Numbered from the stretch's first letter, positions 1-9,860 are shown. The stretch: 64,000 nucleotides of DNA from Actinomycetes bacterium (GCA_023394615.1 JAEXAI010000016.1:310001-374000), one strand, 5' to 3'. Program-made: numbers and translations. Notes: generated by a model from the sequence alone, not told the origin.

Positions 1-1
1 G

Positions 2-1186
2 AATATGGCAAGGGGGAAACCATCATCTGAGCAATTGGATTTAAGCCTGCCAATGCTTGATGTGCTCTCGTCTTCTTCCGACTTGTATGCGCAAGACGGT
101 ACCGACTGTCGAAACTATGGCGTGCAAACCGGCTTGCCTGAAGCCCGCTCTCTGATGAGCGCTTTTTTGGACGATGAGCCCGACAACGTAATCGTGTTCG
201 GCAATTCCAGTCTCAATATAATGTATGACACCATAGCGCGGTGCTGGATGCACGGCACATTGGGCGCACGCGCTTGGGGCAGCTTGCCCTGCGTGAAGTG
301 GCTCTGCCCCATCCCGGGATACGATCGCCATTTCGCTATCACTGAATCATTTGGTATAGAAATGATAAACGTCGCAATGAATGACGCGGGACCTGATATG
401 GATGCTGTCGAAGCTTTGGTAGACGCAGATGATTCCATCAAAGGAATCTGGTGTGTGCCAAAATATTCGAATCCCACCGGCGCCACGTATTCCGATGAAA
501 CGGTACGAAGGCTAGCCTCGATGCACTGCGCCGCAGACGACTTCCGCATATTCTGGGACAATGCCTATTCAGTACACCATCTCTACAACGATGCGTCGAA
601 ACAAGACCAGTTGCTCGACATCGCTGGCGCGTGTAAAGAAGCAGGCAATCCGAATCGCTATTACAAATTCGCATCCACCAGCAAGGTAACCTTTCCCGGC
701 GCGGGCATCTCCGCAATGGCCGCAAGCCCTGAAAACATCGCCGAGACAAAAGAGCGCATGAATGCGCAAACCATCGGGTATGACAAATTTAACCAACTGC
801 GTCATGCACGCTATCTAAAAGATGCTGAAGGGCTAGCCCGCCATATGGCGGCGCATGCTGAGATCATCCGTCCAAAATTCGAATTAGTAGAGCGCATGTT
901 AAACGACAGCATGCAAGGAACCGGTTGCACTTGGACCAGTCCGCACGGCGGCTATTTCATGTGTTTCCAAGGACCTGCGGGTACCGCACAGCGCATCGTG
1001 TCGCTTGCTGCTGGCGCCGGAGTGGTGTTGACGGCCGCTGGCGCTCCATTCCCCTACGGTAAAGACCCTGAAGATGCCGTAATCCGCATCGCACCGACTC
1101 TGCCTCCCCTCGAGGAGTTGCGCCAGGCAATCGATGTGTTCATCTGCTGCGCGAAGCTCGCCTGTCTCGAGGTCGCAAGCCAATAG
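2..1186 (+). CDS. Class Ic (MocR-like) aspartate aminotransferase, 5'-truncated by window edge
   Basis: PLP-dependent fold-type I aminotransferase, probably interconverting aspartate and oxaloacetate with 2-oxoglutarate/glutamate in the cytosol. Counting from the first visible Met (base 5), NPTG lies at 156-159, the PLP-phenol/pyridine residues Asp185-Asn-Ala-Tyr188 follow, and the Schiff-base lysine is Lys227 in STSKVTFPGAG. The frame is open to base 2, and the codon before the Met is Asn. The stretch NMARGKPSSEQLDLS normally sits some 25-30 residues inside members of this family (about 420-430 aa). The true start is therefore almost certainly upstream of the window, and this is a partial gene. 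It converges on nifJ with a shared hairpin between them. Family call is firm; substrate is inferred from family. Confidence 0.88.
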   Translation, partial: NMARGKPSSEQLDLSLPMLDVLSSSSDLYAQDGTDCRNYGVQTGLPEARSLMSAFLDDEPDNVIVFGNSSLNIMYDTIARCWMHGTLGARAWGSLPCVKWLCPIPGYDRHFAITESFGIEMINVAMNDAGPDMDAVEALVDADDSIKGIWCVPKYSNPTGATYSDETVRRLASMHCAADDFRIFWDNAYSVHHLYNDASKQDQLLDIAGACKEAGNPNRYYKFASTSKVTFPGAGISAMAASPENIAETKERMNAQTIGYDKFNQLRHARYLKDAEGLARHMAAHAEIIRPKFELVERMLNDSMQGTGCTWTSPHGGYFMCFQGPAGTAQRIVSLAAGAGVVLTAAGAPFPYGKDPEDAVIRIAPTLPPLEELRQAIDVFICCAKLACLEVASQ

Positions 1187-1234
1187 ACCCGATTCTTTGA
1201 CGCTCCTTTCGACTCTTTAACACTCTTTTGACAC

Positions 1235-1263
1235 GTGGGCCGCCCGATAATCGAGCGGCCCAC
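1235..1263. terminator. Bidirectional hairpin between aminotransferase and nifJ
   Basis: GTGGGCCGC (1235-1243) pairs with GCGGCCCAC (1255-1263), and the inner bases CGA/TCG extend the stem. It lies in the 104-bp gap between two convergent genes. There is no strong U-tract on either side, so termination is inferred from position and stem strength. Confidence 0.6.
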
Positions 1264-1290
1264 ATACGTTGCGCTTATGAAACGAGCACG

Positions 1291-4200
1291 CTATTTGGCG
1301 TCGTACATGCCCTTTAGCTTCAGCAGGTGATCATAGCGATCCATAGCAGCCTGCTCGTTGCGCTCAAACAGCACACCGGCACGCTCGGGGAACTCGCGCG
1401 TCAAACGACTGTAGCGAGCCTCGTTCATCAGGAATTCCTGATATCCGCCAGCCGGCTCCTTCGAATCGAGCATGAATTTCTTGCCCTCTTCGGCCTCGGG
1501 ATTGAAGCGGAACAGGTTCCAGTAGCCACAATCGACTGCCTTCTTCATCTCGGATTGGCAATTAACCATACCACCCTTGATGGAGTGCATCTCACACGGC
1601 GAATACCCCACGATCAGCGACGGACCATGATATGCCTCGGCCTCAGCGATGGCCTTGATAGTCTGAGCAGGTTTTGCACCCATGGCCACTTGCGCCACGT
1701 AAATATAGCCATAGCTCATAGCCAATTCCGCAAGGCTCTTTTTCTTGATATCCTTGCCAGCTGCCGCAAACTGAGCCACCTGACCGATATTCGATGCCTT
1801 GGAAGCCTGGCCACCCGTGTTGGAATATACCTCGGTATCCATAACAAACACGTTTACGTCACGACCGGATGCCAACACGTGGTCCAGACCACCGTAACCG
1901 ATGTCGTAAGCCCAGCCGTCGCCGCCAAATATCCAGAAGGATTTCTTTGACAGGTACTCTTTATGCTCGAGCACCAGCTTTGCAAACCCTGCTGCGTCAG
2001 TAGCGCCTTCGACAATACTTTGCAGTGCTTCGATATAGGCCTGAGAGCTCAAAGCGCATTCTTGCGCGTCATCGCGCGTATCAATCCAAGCCTGAGCTGC
2101 TTGTTTCACCTCGTCGGTTGCGCCCGCAGCGTCAATGAGCGCCAGTGAATTCTCATAGAGGTTGTTGCGAATGGCTTCATGGCCCACGCACATACCCATA
2201 CCGAATTCAGCATTATCCTCGAACAACGAGTTGCACCATGCGGGGCCATGGCCGTTCGCATCGGTGGTATAAGGCGATGTAGCCGCCGGTCCGCCCCAGA
2301 TTGAGGAGCAACCGGTTGCGTTGGCGATATACATGCGATCGCCGAACAATTGCGTGACCAAGCGCGCATAAGAGGTTTCCGCGCAACCAGCACAAGCGCC
2401 CGAGAACTCAAGCAAAGGCTTCTTGAACTGCGACCCTTTCACGGTGTTATCCGCAAGCTCGGCTTTGTCGCTGACAGAAGAGACACAGTAATCGAAGACA
2501 TCCTGCTCAGCCAGCTCGTTTTCCTTGTCAACCATGGTAAGCGCATCAGCCGGGCACTGCCCGATGCATACACCGCAACCCATGCAGTCCAAAGCAGAGA
2601 GGGCCAGCGTGTACTGATAGACGCCCTTGGCCTTGCCGCCCTTGGCCGGAATCAGACGCGTGTTCTCAGGAGCGGCAGCTGCTTCCTCGTCGGTCAAGGC
2701 ATAGGGACGGATGGTGGCATGAGGGCAGACAAACGCACAGCTGTTGCATTGAATGCATTTCGTATCGTCCCAATGAGGAACCATCACGGCCACGCCGCGT
2801 TTCTCATAGGCTGCAGCGCCCAATTCGAACTGGCCGTCAGCATGCGGCATGAATACGGAGACAGGCAAATCGTCGCCATCCATGTTGCCCACAGGCTCCA
2901 TAATGTCGCGCACCTGGGTCACGAGGCCCGCATTTCCCGTAACGTCTTCATTGACAGCATCGTCAGATGCGCTCGCCCAGCTGGCAGGTACTTCGATTTT
3001 CTGAAATGCAGTGGCACCCGCATCGATGGCCCGATGGTTCATGTCGACGATGTCCTGGCCCTTTTTCAGGTAGGATTTCGTCGCCGCGTCTTTCATGTAC
3101 TTGATAGCCTCTTCTTGCGGCAGTACTTTTGCCAACGCGAAGAAAGCGGACTGCAAAATGGTGTTCGTGCGCTTGCCCATACCAATCTCGCGCGCCAAGT
3201 CGATGGCGTTAATCAAATAGAGATTGATATCATTATTGGCAATATAGCGTTTCGCTTCAGCATTCAGGTGCTCTTCGAGCTCTTCGGGAGTCCATTGGCA
3301 GTTGATCATAAAAGATCCGCCCGGCTTCACGTCGTTGACCATGCGGAAGCCCTTCGTCACATACGAGGGATTGTGGCATGCCACAAAGTCGGCCTTCGCC
3401 ACGTAATAAGGACTTCTGATAGCAGAATCGCCGAAACGCAGGTGGCTGATGGTCACACCGCCGGTCTTTTTCGAGTCGTACTGGAAATAGGCCTGCACGT
3501 ATTTGTCGGTATGATCGCCGATAATCTTGATGGAGTTCTTATTTGCTCCAACAGTGCCGTCACCGCCCAAACCCCAGAACTTGCATTCAATCGTACCCTC
3601 AGCAGCGGTGTTCGGACAATTCGGGTCTTCGGCAAGTGACAGGTTCGTCACGTCGTCGACGATACCGATGGTAAACTCGCGCTTCGGAGCATCTTTGGCC
3701 AGTTCCTCATACACTGCGAACGCCGACGCCGGCGGGGTGTCCTTTGAGCCCAAGCCGTAGCGACCGCGGATGACCTGCAAGTCAGTGCGACCTTCCTGCA
3801 CAAGTGCGTTCACCACATCGGTGTAGAGCGGCTCGCCCACCGAGCCTGGTTCTTTGGTGCGGTCTAGCACAGCAATCTTCTTCACCGATGAGGGAATGGC
3901 CGCGATGAACTTGTCAGTCACGAACGGACGGTACAGACGTACTTTCACCAAACCCACATGGTCACCATGGGCGTTCAAGTAATCAATGACTTCTTCGGCC
4001 ACATCGCAGAACGAACCCATAGCCACGATGATACGGTCGGCATCGGGAGCGCCATAGTAGTTGAACAGTTCGTAATCGGTGCCCAGCTTCTGGTTCACCT
4101 TGTGCATGTAGTTTTCCACCACGGCAGGTAGCGCGTCGTAATGGCTATTGCACGCCTCGCGATGCTGGAAGAAGATATCGCCATTCTCGTGCGAACCACG

Positions 4201-4845
4201 CATAGCAGGACGCTCGGGGTTCAAAGCATGGTCACGAAACGTTCGAACCGCATCCATGTCGCACATGTCAGCCAAATCGTCGTAATCCCACACGGCAACT
4301 TTCTGGATTTCATGGGAGGTGCGGAAACCATCAAAGAAGTTGATGAAAGGCACGCGACCCTCGATTGCGGAAAGATGTGCCACGGCAGATAAGTCCATGA
4401 CTTCCTGCACGTTGCCTTCGGCAAGCATGGCGAAACCCGTTTGGCGGCAAGCCATGACGTCGGAATGATCACCGAAAATGTTGAGTGCCTGCGTGGCTAC
4501 CGTGCGGGCGGTCACATGGAACACGGCTGGCAGCATTTCTGCGGCCATCTTGTACATATTGGGAATCATCAAAAGAAGACCCTGGGAAGCGGTGTAGGTG
4601 GTGGTAAGCGCACCTGCGGTCAGCGAGCCATGCACCGTACCGGCAGCGCCGCCCTCAGATTCCATCTCGCATACCTTGACGGTGGTGCCGAAAATATTCT
4701 TCTTTCCTGCAGCCGCCCACTGATCGACCAAGTCGGCCATAGGACTGGACGGGGTAATCGGGTAAATGCCCGCCACCTCGGTAAATGCGTACGACACATA
4801 CGCCGCAGCATTGTTGCCGTCCATTGATTTGAATTCTCTCGTCAT
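1291..4845 (-). CDS. nifJ: Pyruvate:ferredoxin (flavodoxin) oxidoreductase, single-chain
   Basis: Oxidises pyruvate and CoA to acetyl-CoA and CO2 and reduces ferredoxin; the central cytosolic oxidative step in anaerobes. The 1184-aa chain has the usual fused order: alpha domain with GIYPITPSSPMAD near residue 25, a CoA/transketolase-like domain, a gamma domain, a bacterial ferredoxin module with CIQCNSCAFVCP (near 697) and CMGCGVCIGQCP (near 752), and a C-terminal TPP domain (GDGWAYDIGYGGLDH, later DTEVYSNTGGQ) preceded by cysteines for the proximal cluster. I chose the ATG at 4845 because AAGGAGAGG precedes it; an in-frame extension of 20 residues upstream lacks such a site and does not resemble the family. 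It is a stand-alone gene with a long upstream region carrying an unusual dyad. Confidence 0.97.
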   Translation of the reverse strand: MTREFKSMDGNNAAAYVSYAFTEVAGIYPITPSSPMADLVDQWAAAGKKNIFGTTVKVCEMESEGGAAGTVHGSLTAGALTTTYTASQGLLLMIPNMYKMAAEMLPAVFHVTARTVATQALNIFGDHSDVMACRQTGFAMLAEGNVQEVMDLSAVAHLSAIEGRVPFINFFDGFRTSHEIQKVAVWDYDDLADMCDMDAVRTFRDHALNPERPAMRGSHENGDIFFQHREACNSHYDALPAVVENYMHKVNQKLGTDYELFNYYGAPDADRIIVAMGSFCDVAEEVIDYLNAHGDHVGLVKVRLYRPFVTDKFIAAIPSSVKKIAVLDRTKEPGSVGEPLYTDVVNALVQEGRTDLQVIRGRYGLGSKDTPPASAFAVYEELAKDAPKREFTIGIVDDVTNLSLAEDPNCPNTAAEGTIECKFWGLGGDGTVGANKNSIKIIGDHTDKYVQAYFQYDSKKTGGVTISHLRFGDSAIRSPYYVAKADFVACHNPSYVTKGFRMVNDVKPGGSFMINCQWTPEELEEHLNAEAKRYIANNDINLYLINAIDLAREIGMGKRTNTILQSAFFALAKVLPQEEAIKYMKDAATKSYLKKGQDIVDMNHRAIDAGATAFQKIEVPASWASASDDAVNEDVTGNAGLVTQVRDIMEPVGNMDGDDLPVSVFMPHADGQFELGAAAYEKRGVAVMVPHWDDTKCIQCNSCAFVCPHATIRPYALTDEEAAAAPENTRLIPAKGGKAKGVYQYTLALSALDCMGCGVCIGQCPADALTMVDKENELAEQDVFDYCVSSVSDKAELADNTVKGSQFKKPLLEFSGACAGCAETSYARLVTQLFGDRMYIANATGCSSIWGGPAATSPYTTDANGHGPAWCNSLFEDNAEFGMGMCVGHEAIRNNLYENSLALIDAAGATDEVKQAAQAWIDTRDDAQECALSSQAYIEALQSIVEGATDAAGFAKLVLEHKEYLSKKSFWIFGGDGWAYDIGYGGLDHVLASGRDVNVFVMDTEVYSNTGGQASKASNIGQVAQFAAAGKDIKKKSLAELAMSYGYIYVAQVAMGAKPAQTIKAIAEAEAYHGPSLIVGYSPCEMHSIKGGMVNCQSEMKKAVDCGYWNLFRFNPEAEEGKKFMLDSKEPAGGYQEFLMNEARYSRLTREFPERAGVLFERNEQAAMDRYDHLLKLKGMYDAK

Positions 4846-5181
4846 ATTCCTCTCCTTCGAAGGGATCGCGATTCCTGAAGAAATCCTGCACCATGGGGCT
4901 CTCAACCCCCAAAAGTCGACTCTATATCATGTCAGAAATAATACATCTGACGTGCTTCGTCTGACTAAATAAAACGCTAAATATGATAACGCCTCGCAAG
5001 TTTCGGCCATACGACGCAGCGACGAGCGGCACCATGGCGGCGCAACGCGGCTGCAATAGGGCGAAATTATGGCGAGTCCGTGAAGGGAGGATTCAGCGGT
5101 TTGTCCAATTCTGCAGCCAGCACGGGCAAACTCTAAATCGCTTGTTTTAACCTGATTGCTTGCACGCCCGAATCGATTCGC
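4846..5181 (-). promoter_or_regulatory. nifJ upstream region with triplicate TCTGAC element
   Basis: This 336-bp gene-free stretch carries GTCAGA (4931-4936), TCTGAC (4946-4951) and TCTGAC (4960-4965): an inverted pair 9 bp apart plus a direct copy 8 bp further. On the minus strand TATTAT (complement of 4938-4943) sits inside the dyad and could be a -10 box, while the matching -35 position has no good hexamer. This arrangement would suit an activator or redox-responsive regulator, but none is identifiable. I see no gene in 4906-5181. Confidence 0.4.
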
Positions 5182-7368
5182 CTACGTCCAGAACTGGAAC
5201 ATATGCAAGATGCTCTGATACGCCCACGGATACGCATCGGAATACCAACCCGTTTCCGCGACCATGCAAAGGAGGAAGCTGTAGGCCATACTGATAGCTA
5301 CGAGCACGGGTAAGACCTTTATCGCCACATCAAAGGCCTGACTCTTTTGATCCATGTTCTCGTTTATGATGAACGCCAACAATACTACTACCATCAAGAA
5401 CATGAATGAGAAGTCGGCATAATAGCGCTGCAGAATGCCTGCTGCCTCCGCATCAGCCAACGCCACCAGTACTCCTCCGGCTAAAAGCACGATGACCACG
5501 CCTGCAATAGTGCGTGTCTTGCGCGCTTGAATGCGCATCTTCAGCGCTTTCGGAGCAAACGGGAGCAGCCAGAGCACGGGCAAACAAGCCAATATGCCGC
5601 CAAACGTGACTTCTTTGATCGTCTGACCCATATACGTGGTGTCAAACGTGCACGCCTGCAAATAAGGGAACACTCCTGTAGTGGAAGGACTTTGGAAGAA
5701 GAACGCGAACAGCGCAGGAGCCAAACGTCCTACATCCATGCCACGTTTGGTCATGTCGTTAGTCGTGAGATTGTAGTTGCTGCCAAAATCGAAGAAGCTG
5801 CCGAATCGGGCATGGTTGTACCACATGATGGCTCCGCCCACCAAAAGATATGGCGCAATCAGACACGCGAACTCGATAGCGCCCTCGCGCGTGAGCAAGC
5901 GTTTCTTCGTAATGTAGCGCCGCCAAAACAGCGGGAAAGCCACCAATGAGAGCACCAGCAATTGCGGCCGACAGCCCAATACGAGCGCCATGCACAACGA
6001 CCCGCCGAAATACCACCCGCACGGGCGATTGGCCGTGCGACCTCGCATCCACATATACAAGCCCCACACCGAAAATGCCAGCGCCATCATGATGGGCAGA
6101 GAATAAAACGTCGGGAACTTTATCAAATACAAAATGCCACAACAGAATACCAAAGGCATCTGCAGCAATAAAAACAACCCCAAACTCACCCGTTTGAAAT
6201 GCCACCGGGCAAAGCGATCCAGTAGAGCGGTGCAACCAAGCAGGAAAGCCAAACAGGCTATAAGCACACCGATTGCCGTGGGGAATGTACCGCCGGTTAC
6301 CAGATAGTAAGGCAGATAGAGAAGCACCACGGGAACCACCCCGAAGTACACGTAGTAATGCCCGTCATAGTAGGCTACATCCCACAAGCATTTCTCGCCG
6401 GTTGATTTTTCCAGTTCGTCGCGAGCGCCCTTATCATAAGGGTTTTCCATCGTGGAGAGCCAATCGGGTGGCACCTCTTCCAAATACAGCTGCCCGTCGG
6501 CCATAGCTTCTGCCAAATAAGCGTATTGCTGGGAATTCACGCCGCCCACTTCAAATGTGGTCACCAAGCTTTTGCGATCCCATGACCCTGAATTATAGTT
6601 CGACGTGGCCACGCCTACGAGGTTTGATCCCATGAACAAAAACGTCGTTATCAGATACGCTTCGATAAGCACCGTTAATATGATGCACACTTTCGAAGCG
6701 CGCGGTCGTTCGACTAGATACATGTGGTAGATGCTGCCCTTGGGGCGAAACACATACAACAGCGCCGCTACACCAAACGCCAACCAAAAACGCGTGAAGT
6801 TGAATTGGAACGGGTAGGTGTTGTTGATATAAACAGCCTTCACCTTTATGGGGTAGTTTATGTCCTCCCCTGTTATCTCGATACGAAGGTTGTCTGTATA
6901 TCCAGTAGTATTGAGCTTTAAATACTCGGTTGAATCACCGTTGGTCGCAACCGTCCTGGTAGGTATTCCCGCTGAATACTCGTTCGATGTGAAATACGTC
7001 TCATGGCCGGTATCGGTGAACTGGATTTTCACATCCACGTTCTGCGCAGATTGGTTTCCGTCGAAATCGATTCTGATATTGTGGATTTCCTTATTCAGGT
7101 TCGAGAATTCGATCACGTGGTTTATCGCTGTGAGTTTGTAGGTCTTATCAGCATTCTTCTGCAAGGTCAGCTGGTCGGACAAGTTTATGCAGTCGTAATT
7201 CAGCGTGGTCCAGTGATTTATATTAAACACAAATGTCTCGCACAGAAACGAGACCAGCAACAAGGCGACGATACGGCGCAGAATATAGAAAACACGCGCA
7301 CCATGGCTTTCCATGAAGCGTCGATAAACGGATTTTGTTCTTTCCCACGTGGTTTGCATAGATTGCAT
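5182..7368 (-). CDS. Large polytopic membrane protein, glycosyltransferase-like, function unknown
   Basis: A 728-aa protein. A transmembrane segment at about residues 26-45 is followed by an extracytoplasmic region (about 50-180) rich in beta-type sequence, then around ten hydrophobic segments to the C-terminus. This layout is reminiscent of membrane GT39/GT83-like or YfhO-like glycosyltransferases, but I see no unequivocal catalytic motif, so the role is inference. It follows adk in the same direction. The adk terminator hairpin (7380-7406) sits directly before this gene, and its right arm supplies the G-rich stretch that may act as ribosome binding site for the ATG at 7368; an alternative ATG is three codons in. 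Confidence 0.65.
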   Translation of the reverse strand: MQSMQTTWERTKSVYRRFMESHGARVFYILRRIVALLLVSFLCETFVFNINHWTTLNYDCINLSDQLTLQKNADKTYKLTAINHVIEFSNLNKEIHNIRIDFDGNQSAQNVDVKIQFTDTGHETYFTSNEYSAGIPTRTVATNGDSTEYLKLNTTGYTDNLRIEITGEDINYPIKVKAVYINNTYPFQFNFTRFWLAFGVAALLYVFRPKGSIYHMYLVERPRASKVCIILTVLIEAYLITTFLFMGSNLVGVATSNYNSGSWDRKSLVTTFEVGGVNSQQYAYLAEAMADGQLYLEEVPPDWLSTMENPYDKGARDELEKSTGEKCLWDVAYYDGHYYVYFGVVPVVLLYLPYYLVTGGTFPTAIGVLIACLAFLLGCTALLDRFARWHFKRVSLGLFLLLQMPLVFCCGILYLIKFPTFYSLPIMMALAFSVWGLYMWMRGRTANRPCGWYFGGSLCMALVLGCRPQLLVLSLVAFPLFWRRYITKKRLLTREGAIEFACLIAPYLLVGGAIMWYNHARFGSFFDFGSNYNLTTNDMTKRGMDVGRLAPALFAFFFQSPSTTGVFPYLQACTFDTTYMGQTIKEVTFGGILACLPVLWLLPFAPKALKMRIQARKTRTIAGVVIVLLAGGVLVALADAEAAGILQRYYADFSFMFLMVVVLLAFIINENMDQKSQAFDVAIKVLPVLVAISMAYSFLLCMVAETGWYSDAYPWAYQSILHMFQFWT

Positions 7369-7379
7369 TATAAAGAATG

Positions 7380-7406
7380 AACCCCCCTGCGCAATGCAGA
7401 GAGGTT
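7380..7406 (-). terminator. adk terminator overlapping the SD of the next gene
   Basis: On the minus strand AACCTCTCTGC (7406-7396) pairs over 11 positions (with G-U pairs) with GCAGGGGGGTT (7390-7380) around a 5-nt loop. A T-rich stretch CATTCTTTATAAT follows. It ends the long ribosomal transcript about 65 bp after adk. The 3' arm contains the only purine-rich candidate SD of the downstream gene, so folding would mask it. Confidence 0.65.
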
Positions 7407-7470
7407 CAAATATTCAATGAAATATATACGCTTTCGCGCAAATGTCACAGATTGAGGCGTTTTTGAACCC

Positions 7471-8100
7471 TTAGAGGCCCAGAGCAGCCACAACATCTTT
7501 CATCACAACATCAGGATTGCGATCACCATCGATGGAAACGAGAATCTTGCTTCCGCGATAGTAATCAATCAACGGTGCCGTCGATTTTTCATAGACATCC
7601 AAACGATTGCGAACCGTGGATTCGTTGTCGTCGTCGCGCTGATACATCTCGCCACCGCATTTCGGACATATAGGCCCGTCCTGCTCAGTGCCTATATATC
7701 CGCATTTTTTGCACATGCGACGCGAGGTAAGCCTTTTCACGATTACTTCGAAATCAACATCGATCAAAAGTGCTGCGTCAAGCGGGCGCTGCATTTTGGC
7801 AAGCATGGTATCAAGTGCGACAGCCTGTGTGGTCGTCCTCGGGAAGCCATCCAGAATAACGCCCTTTTCAGTATCGGGCTGCTGGATGCGCTCGCGCATG
7901 AGATCAATAATCAGCTCGTCAGGAACAAGCTCGCCAGCGTCCATGAAGCCTTTTGCCTTTACGCCTAAGGGCGTCTTGTCCTTTACGGCAGCACGAAGGA
8001 TATCGCCTGTCGAGATATGACACAGACCGAAGTCCTCAACAAGCTTGGCAGCCTGCGTGCCCTTACCGGCACCGGGGGCTCCCAGTAAAACGATATTCAT
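7471..8100 (-). CDS. adk: Adenylate kinase
   Basis: Catalyses ATP + AMP = 2 ADP in the cytosol. The 209-aa protein has the P-loop GAPGAGKGTQ at 7-16, the AMP-site region DGFPRTTTQA, and a long LID with a zinc site formed by CKKCGYIG and CPKCGG, typical of Gram-positive and actinobacterial enzymes. AAAGGA stands before the ATG. It is the last gene of the ribosomal cluster, 33 bp after secY; the usual followers map, infA, rpmJ and rpsM are not here. Confidence 0.97.
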   Translation of the reverse strand: MNIVLLGAPGAGKGTQAAKLVEDFGLCHISTGDILRAAVKDKTPLGVKAKGFMDAGELVPDELIIDLMRERIQQPDTEKGVILDGFPRTTTQAVALDTMLAKMQRPLDAALLIDVDFEVIVKRLTSRRMCKKCGYIGTEQDGPICPKCGGEMYQRDDDNESTVRNRLDVYEKSTAPLIDYYRGSKILVSIDGDRNPDVVMKDVVAALGL

Positions 8101-8133
8101 AATCGCTTCCTTTCACGTTCTTGCAGAATGCGC

Positions 8134-9417
8134 CTATTTGAAGAAACCATCGTAGTTGTACATCTTCAGCTGCGATTCGACCTTGCTCATAGTGTCGAGC
8201 GCAACGCCGATCATGATGAGGATGGAGGTGCCGCCGAATGTTTGTATCAACTGGTTATTCGTTATCGAGAAAAGCATCGACGGAATGACCGCTACCAAAG
8301 CGATGAATATAGCGCCAGGCAGCGTCACGTGTTTAATAACGTTCTTGACATAAAGCACGGTTGCCGTTCCAGGCCTGATGCCTGGAATAAAACCGCCCTG
8401 CTTTCGCAAGTTATCCGACATATCATCCGGATTGAACACCATCGACGTATAGAAATACGAGAAGAAGATGATCAAAGCGAATGTGAGAATCCAGTTCACC
8501 CAGCCCGACGAAATAGCATTAGCGAAAGAGTTCATCCAATCGATATTGAACAACGCTGCAATCTGCGCGGGAAAATAAATCAGGCAGCTTGCGAAGATGA
8601 TCGGGATAACGCCCGCAGCATTCACCTTCAAGGGAATGTAGGTATTCTGAGCACCCATCATCTTGCGACCCTGCACACGCTGCGCATAGCTGACGGGAAT
8701 GCGCCTTTGCGCGCGCTCCACGAAAATGATCGCCGGAATGGCCAAAAGAATGACCGCGAGGATCAACAACGTAATGGCTAGGCCCATGCCTGCATCGTCT
8801 TGGCTCGTGCCGCTACTGAAAATAGCAGATGGAACACGAGAGATGATGCTGATGAAGATGATCAACGACATGCCGTTGCCGACACCGCGTTGCGTGATGA
8901 GTTCGCCCATCCACATAATAAAAGCGGTGCCTGCGACCAACGTGAATACAATCAGCACACTGGTGAGCCAATAAGGCACTTCGGTGCTGAAGACAACGCC
9001 ATAGCTCGACGATTGAAACAGGAACAGATAGCCGACAGCATTAATCAGGCCGAGCGCCAGCGTCAGCCAACGGGTGGTCTGCGTAATCTTTTTGCGGCCG
9101 GTCTCGCCCTCTTTAGCCCAACGCCCGACTGTTGGAATAACGCCCTGCATCAACTGCATAATAATGGATGCGGTGATATAGGGCATGATGCCCAACGAGA
9201 ACACGCTGAAGTTAGAAAGCGCGCCGCCTGAGAAAACATCAATCATCGTCATGGCTGCGCCACTCACGCTCTGATAGGCAGTAGCGAACTGTTGAAAGGG
9301 AATGCCGGGAACCGGGATATAGGAACCCAAGCGATACAAAGCCAAGATAGCCAGCGTAAAAAATATCTTATTACGCAGCTCCTTAATTTTGAATGCTTCA
9401 ACCAGCGACTTTAGCAA
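8134..9417 (-). CDS. secY: Preprotein translocase subunit SecY
   Basis: Channel-forming subunit of the SecYEG translocon in the cytoplasmic membrane. 427 aa with ten predicted membrane helices; the family stretches LYRLGSYIPVPGI near residue 28, FSGGALSNFSVFSLGIMPYI, and the C-terminal QTFGGTSILIMIGVALDT are all present. The start codon is TTG (9417-9415), overlapping the last 7 bases of rplO, which indicates translational coupling; residues 2-6 (LKSLV) match the start of other SecY proteins. Confidence 0.97.
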   Translation of the reverse strand: MLKSLVEAFKIKELRNKIFFTLAILALYRLGSYIPVPGIPFQQFATAYQSVSGAAMTMIDVFSGGALSNFSVFSLGIMPYITASIIMQLMQGVIPTVGRWAKEGETGRKKITQTTRWLTLALGLINAVGYLFLFQSSSYGVVFSTEVPYWLTSVLIVFTLVAGTAFIMWMGELITQRGVGNGMSLIIFISIISRVPSAIFSSGTSQDDAGMGLAITLLILAVILLAIPAIIFVERAQRRIPVSYAQRVQGRKMMGAQNTYIPLKVNAAGVIPIIFASCLIYFPAQIAALFNIDWMNSFANAISSGWVNWILTFALIIFFSYFYTSMVFNPDDMSDNLRKQGGFIPGIRPGTATVLYVKNVIKHVTLPGAIFIALVAVIPSMLFSITNNQLIQTFGGTSILIMIGVALDTMSKVESQLKMYNYDGFFK

Positions 9418-9860
9418 GGCTGCTCAACCTTTCCTCCAGCTGCCTCGATTTTACGTGCAGCAGATGCAGACACTTTGTCGACCTTCACGGTCAGCGACTT
9501 GGTAATCTCACCGTCGCCCAAAACCTTAACCAAGGCATCGGCATGTTTGATAATGCCTTTTGCTACCAAGCTCTCGCCGTCAACGGTCTCGCCTGCTTCA
9601 TATTTGTCCTCAAGACGGGAGACGTTTACCGGCAAATATTCAACGCGGTTGCGATTGGTGAAGCCGGGCAGTTTCGGCAAACGACGTGCCAGAGGAGTCT
9701 GACCGCCTTCAAATCCGGCACCCTTGCCGCCGCCTGCGCGGGAAAGCTGGCCGTTCTGACCGCGACCGGCGGTTTTGCCCTTGCCTGATCCGTTGCCACG
9801 ACCGACGCGTTTGCGATTCTTGCGCGATCCTTCTGCAGGGTGTAAATCTTTCAATTCCAT
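9411..9860 (-). CDS. rplO: 50S ribosomal protein L15
   Basis: 149-aa large-subunit protein that binds 23S rRNA. The N-terminal LHPAEGSRKNRKRVGRGNGSG and the glycine-rich loop with KTAGRGQNGQLSR are diagnostic. AAAGGA lies 8 nt before the ATG. It overlaps the TTG start of secY by 7 bp, and is separated from rpmD by 130 bp that contain two hairpins, an unusually long gap for this operon. Confidence 0.97.
   Translation of the reverse strand: MELKDLHPAEGSRKNRKRVGRGNGSGKGKTAGRGQNGQLSRAGGGKGAGFEGGQTPLARRLPKLPGFTNRNRVEYLPVNVSRLEDKYEAGETVDGESLVAKGIIKHADALVKVLGDGEITKSLTVKVDKVSASAARKIEAAGGKVEQPC

Noticed and set aside
2350..3639. 429-codon plus-strand open frame opposite nifJ (and 1327-1950, 4441-4827)
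   Set aside because: Antisense to a certain gene, no SD, no motif; long antisense frames are common opposite GC-biased coding sequence.
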